Positions 60,201 through 64,000 of a DNA stretch of 64,000 nucleotides are shown in pieces. Position 1 is the first letter of the stretch. The number at the start of each line of letters is the position of its first letter. Made by a program: the position numbers and the translations under genes. Source of the stretch: Casuarius casuarius (lineage: Eukaryota; Chordata; Aves; Casuariiformes; Casuariidae); contig PTFA01000366.1 of NCBI GenBank assembly GCA_003342895.1, forward strand, positions 186,001 to 250,000. The letters run 5' to 3'. The notes beneath the pieces were generated by a model. The model searched no databases. It was not told the DNA's origin and saw nothing but the letters and a program-made list of their open reading frames with translations.

Positions 60201-63200
60201 CTGTGATACTCATCTAGGACAAAAAGCTCTCAAAAACACTGTGCCAAGAGAAGGAAAATATACAAGGCTGGAGAGAGAACATGCTCCTGCAGAAAAAAGT
60301 ATGAGTTCTGTCAGTAACTTCAAGGACAGCAGGAGTGGTAAACACTGAGCTCAGGATGCTAAATGGGAGTGAGAGAAACTGAAATGACAGCAAGAAAGAT
60401 AGGAAGGTCCAAGTGACCTCTTTCTTTACACATTAATGAGGACAGCGTTAATTGGGACATCTCAGCCAGCAGCCAAGTCACAATACTGGGATGACTGGGA
60501 GAACAGGGTATCAGCCTCCACCGACTCCTTTTACAGAAATCTGCTGCATCCTTTCTGCCCTGACGGGAGGTAGGGTCACCTCCTCAAGAGCTTACAAACC
60601 CCAGTTTGCGCTTGCTAAGGCTCACACAGCCCTTCCACATCCACCTCAGCAACCTCTCAGAAGTCAAGACTCACAGAAAGGAGGACATGCCGTGTCTTGG
60701 GTTTGGCTCCCTCGCCCACTTGATATCGCACCAAAGGTATATGTGTTTGCAGCAGCTAAGCCAGAAAGGTGTTTGAGGTAAACTTAGCATTTCTTTTAGC
60801 AGTCTGACCCATTTGGTTCATGTACCTTCTTTCTCTGTTTCTGGCTGAACATGATCCTCAGAGCATGTGCTCTTTCTGTTGCGATCTGAAGTGTCTCCTT
60901 TCCTGTATGATTAACAAAAGCTAAATTATACTAAAATTTCAGCAAAAAAACAAATAAACATCAGGAAATTCAAGCTGAGACTGAATGTTCTGGCCTAATC
61001 CTTCCGTGCATATTCAGGCATAATTCCCATTCATTACTGATGGGAATTTTGCCAGAGTAAGGGCTAAATAAGAAAGACAGGCCCCAAAATTTGCACTAAT
61101 ATGAAAAAGAGTGAAATCAATGGAGCTGTGACAATTTACAGCATTTCAGAATTCCAGATTTGAATCTGAAGCAAATCACCTAAAAGTTATACCTGTATTC
61201 TGTTGTGTGGAGGGAAAATTGTCTTTCTGTCTTCACATACACACATGTGTATAAGTGATCGCCCCAAGGTTGTGCACATGAAGAGGTACCACAGTGCTGT
61301 GACAACCTGTTTTCTTCATACACTCCTGCGCACTCCCTCTTGTCTGGACTCTGTACGGTAATCACTATTTCTGCCTATTTACCTTCTTTGTGGTCCTCCA
61401 TTTTGTCTACTTGCCACAAAGATTTGCCTGCACTTGTGTCACCAGGTGAGTGTTGCGTGACCACAAAGGACCAGGGAGTTAGGTGAACCTCGCTCAGTCA
61501 ACACATGTTCTCACTGCTCATTGCTTTTCATGTTCGCTGATTGCTGAACTCTCTCAAGGGACGAAGCAGGATTCTCAGCTGAAGCAAAAACAGAAGCTGA
61601 TCAATTTTTTTTCTGCTTCGAGTGTTTTTGTTCTATCACCAGTACCTGTTTTTCACATTCTATTATCAATTACTGTTTCATGAATGTTTGTATAACTGGG
61701 AAATTAATTTTTAATAATATTTTACAACTGTTACAGTTTCATAAAATAAAGAGGAAAGTTCTTCTAGAGTTTACACAGTGAATTTCTCACACATTGCATG
61801 TATTCCCAACCTTCAGAGAAGTGTGTTAGTGAATATTGCCATTAGCATGCCTATTCACCTGTTTCTCATAATTTCCATGAAGTGACATTCAGGTCTGGCT
61901 TTTCCTTCATGATCCTGGCTTTTCCTAATCCATGAACTAGGCTCATCTCTTCCCACTATTAGGGAAGGGAGCAAGGATGATTATGACCAGAAAGCAAACA
62001 GTTAAGTTAATTACTACATCCTTACAAAGTGAGTGGTAGATGATTAGCTGTGCAGCTTTGGCAAAAAGCCAACTTATACTAAAATATCAACTTTGAAAAA
62101 TTTCCTGTACATTCCATAGTTATCACCACCCCATAGACAAATTCTGGGGGAAAAAAAAAGTACAGTGTGCATCACACAGTGATGCAATACAGTGTGCATA
62201 TTTTACTGTATCCTGTACAAAGCCTATTTTTGTCATTACTGGGAATAAACCAAGACTTTTTCACTGAAATTATTAGTGTTATGTAAGAATTAACCCATAC
62301 TGGAAAGCCATATCAATCCTAATGTTAGTACTTTGTCATTTTGTAAAGCTATTCTACCTAACTGCACCTCGGTGCTCAGTTCTTGTCCTAGGCACACTTA
62401 ACTGAAACTATGCTTTTAAGAATTTATGATTTCATTTTGGGCTTCAGTACTGTTTCCACTGAAATTCACGACTTTAAGCCCTAATTTACTTTTTTTAAGC
62501 CCTGATTTGCTTTTTTTTTCCTTAGAAACCAGCTTTTTGGGATAGATTCGGTCTAAGGCTCTGCACTGTCTTGCTGTGATGTGATCTTTGCTGTCTGTGA
62601 AGACAAAGGCTTTCGCTGTACCAAGTGCTATGGAGAAGGAAAGAGAGGCTGGGAGAGGGAAGATACTTAGTTGAGGGTAGCCAGTGGTGCAAATCTCCCT
62701 TTTACTTCCGTGGTCTCTTATTCTCAGCTGTAACAGGTAACAGATCTGTTATCAGGGCCATGTACTAAGCCCTGGCTCTGTGACCAAACTCAGATTCAAC
62801 CAGAACCTACTGCCACTTCCAGCTTTGCAGTCCCCATCACCTGGAGTTTTACAGCCTCAGTTTCTAGATGAGTTATAACAGCCATGTGGCTTCTGAGCAA
62901 AGCCTCATGGACTTCTGAGAGATCTGTCAAGTTTGCTTAGATCAAGCCCCTTAAAATCATAGGAGGGAAGCTTTACGCATCTGTTTTTATTAGAAATATG
63001 GAGTGGAATCACTTGGTGCGGTGCAGAGTGGTTTTTTTATGTCCAACGGGGTATGAGTACAGTCTATAAATACTTACTCAAGTGTTGGGAGGGAAATGCC
63101 AGGATTTATTAGTAGCCATGAAGTGGGAACTGAAGGCCCTGGATCATACACTGTGTAGAAAGAGGTACTTTGACTCTCTTTTGTCATTTTATTTTCCACC

Positions 63201-64000
63201 CATTTGTGATTTCAATTCCCTTTCCAAGCTTAATAATTAAATTTTCCCTCCTCATCATTTGTACATACACAGAACACAGAAAACATATGCTCTTAATTAC
63301 ACCTTTTCTTTTAAACATATCAGAGTAATACCCTGATATCAGTGGTGAATAACCAGAACGCATTCTCCCCTTTCAAAGAGCTTCTTCAGATCTCCAGATA
63401 CCAGGTGGCACGTCTGCAGGCCTCTAGTCAGAGTAGACCCAAACTATTCTCTTACATACATCAAGCAAATGTGGACAATTTATGGATATATCTTTAAGAC
63501 ACCACTATTCACAGAAGAAGCCAAAAAAAAAGTAACAGAATTCCCTGTTAGGTGCAATCCCTGCAAAGTCTTCCTCAATGTTAGCATGAGTGTCATAAGA
63601 GGATGTGACTGAAATCTCTCTTTGTGAATGAGAACAATGGTTTGTTTCATCCCAATTTAAGCTCTTAAATCTTTTACAGTTAAACCTTTTTTAAGTTTGT
63701 CTATTTATGTACAATTTATTGCACATATTTGCAAAATTATTCCACAAGGAACACATTTTTTCCTCCAGAAGTACAGCAGCTATAGCTTCCCTTTTTGCTG
63801 CTACGTTGTTTGGTTTGTGCATCTGCAAGTGCCAGCTCACAGAGCTCTCTTATTTGATACCACTGATTAAGATGTTTACATGGTGTATCACATCACAACA
63901 TTTCAACTGTAAAGACTGAGATTTTTAGAAATAATGATTTTGTTATGTAATCCTGAGACTATGGTGGCACATTCAGGCTTCAATATCTTTGACAACGGAC
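54251..64000. other. Upstream intergenic DNA, no gene recognised
   Basis: About 9.7 kb of AT-rich sequence on the 5' side of SVEP1. No exon with conserved protein sequence was recognised on either strand. In mammals the next gene on this side is MUSK, transcribed divergently and far away; nothing here resembles its first exons. The largest open frame (59265-59765 minus, 166 codons) is Ser/Leu/Phe-rich and matches nothing I know. Only small simple repeats are visible. Confidence 0.7.
62476..62519. repeat. Short imperfect tandem duplication, period 21 bp
   Basis: AAGCCCTAATTTACTTTTTT is followed by AAGCCCTGATTTGCTTTTTT with two substitutions. It lies in upstream intergenic DNA. Confidence 0.85.

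Noticed and set aside
54251..64000. Possible first exon of the neighbouring gene MUSK
   Set aside because: Synteny in mammals suggests MUSK on this side, but no signal-peptide or immunoglobulin-like exon was recognised. The distance is probably much greater than 10 kb.
1..64000. tRNA, rRNA, CRISPR arrays, operons or prokaryotic mobile elements
   Set aside because: None was seen by eye, and the gene structure shows a vertebrate nuclear genome, where CRISPR arrays and operons are not expected. A tRNA or microRNA search was not possible without tools.

Overview
This is a stretch of a vertebrate nuclear genome, most likely avian. The sequence is AT-rich and mostly non-coding. It carries CR1 retrotransposon tails with the 3' end typical of birds and other sauropsids, and its only recognisable gene has long introns with GT-AG splice sites. 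That gene is the 5' part of SVEP1 (sushi, von Willebrand factor type A, EGF and pentraxin domain containing 1; also called polydom), lying on the minus strand. Species cannot be read from the window.

Layout, in transcription order (right to left): 53939-64000 is upstream flanking DNA with no recognisable gene; its first few hundred bases are CpG-rich. 52999-53938 is an assembly gap that hides the start codon, the signal peptide and probably the promoter. 52654-52998 is the visible part of exon 1. Intron 1 (31746-52653, about 20.9 kb) begins with a GC-rich minisatellite that runs right up to the exon 1 splice donor, and also holds two sense-oriented CR1 tails and one older CR1 relic in the other orientation. 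Exon 2 is 31490-31745 and exon 3 is 30023-30199. Intron 3 (6830-30022, about 23.2 kb) follows. Exon 4 (6671-6829) and exon 5 (6255-6434) are separated by only 236 bp. After intron 5 comes exon 6 (1024-1203), and the window ends inside intron 6.

The six exons encode 432 consecutive residues without a frameshift or stop. They give a linker, a von Willebrand factor A domain with a complete metal-site motif set (split between exons 1 and 2), a cysteine-rich EGF-like module, an ephrin-receptor-like cysteine-rich module and two sushi (CCP) modules. The order matches the N-terminus of known SVEP1 proteins. The remaining, much larger part of the protein must lie beyond position 1.

I found no convincing new biological system. 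The observation most worth following is the minisatellite in intron 1: its terminal unit contains the real exon 1 donor, and nearly every other unit carries the same GGTGAG core in the sense orientation, giving an array of about 15 possible decoy 5' splice sites.
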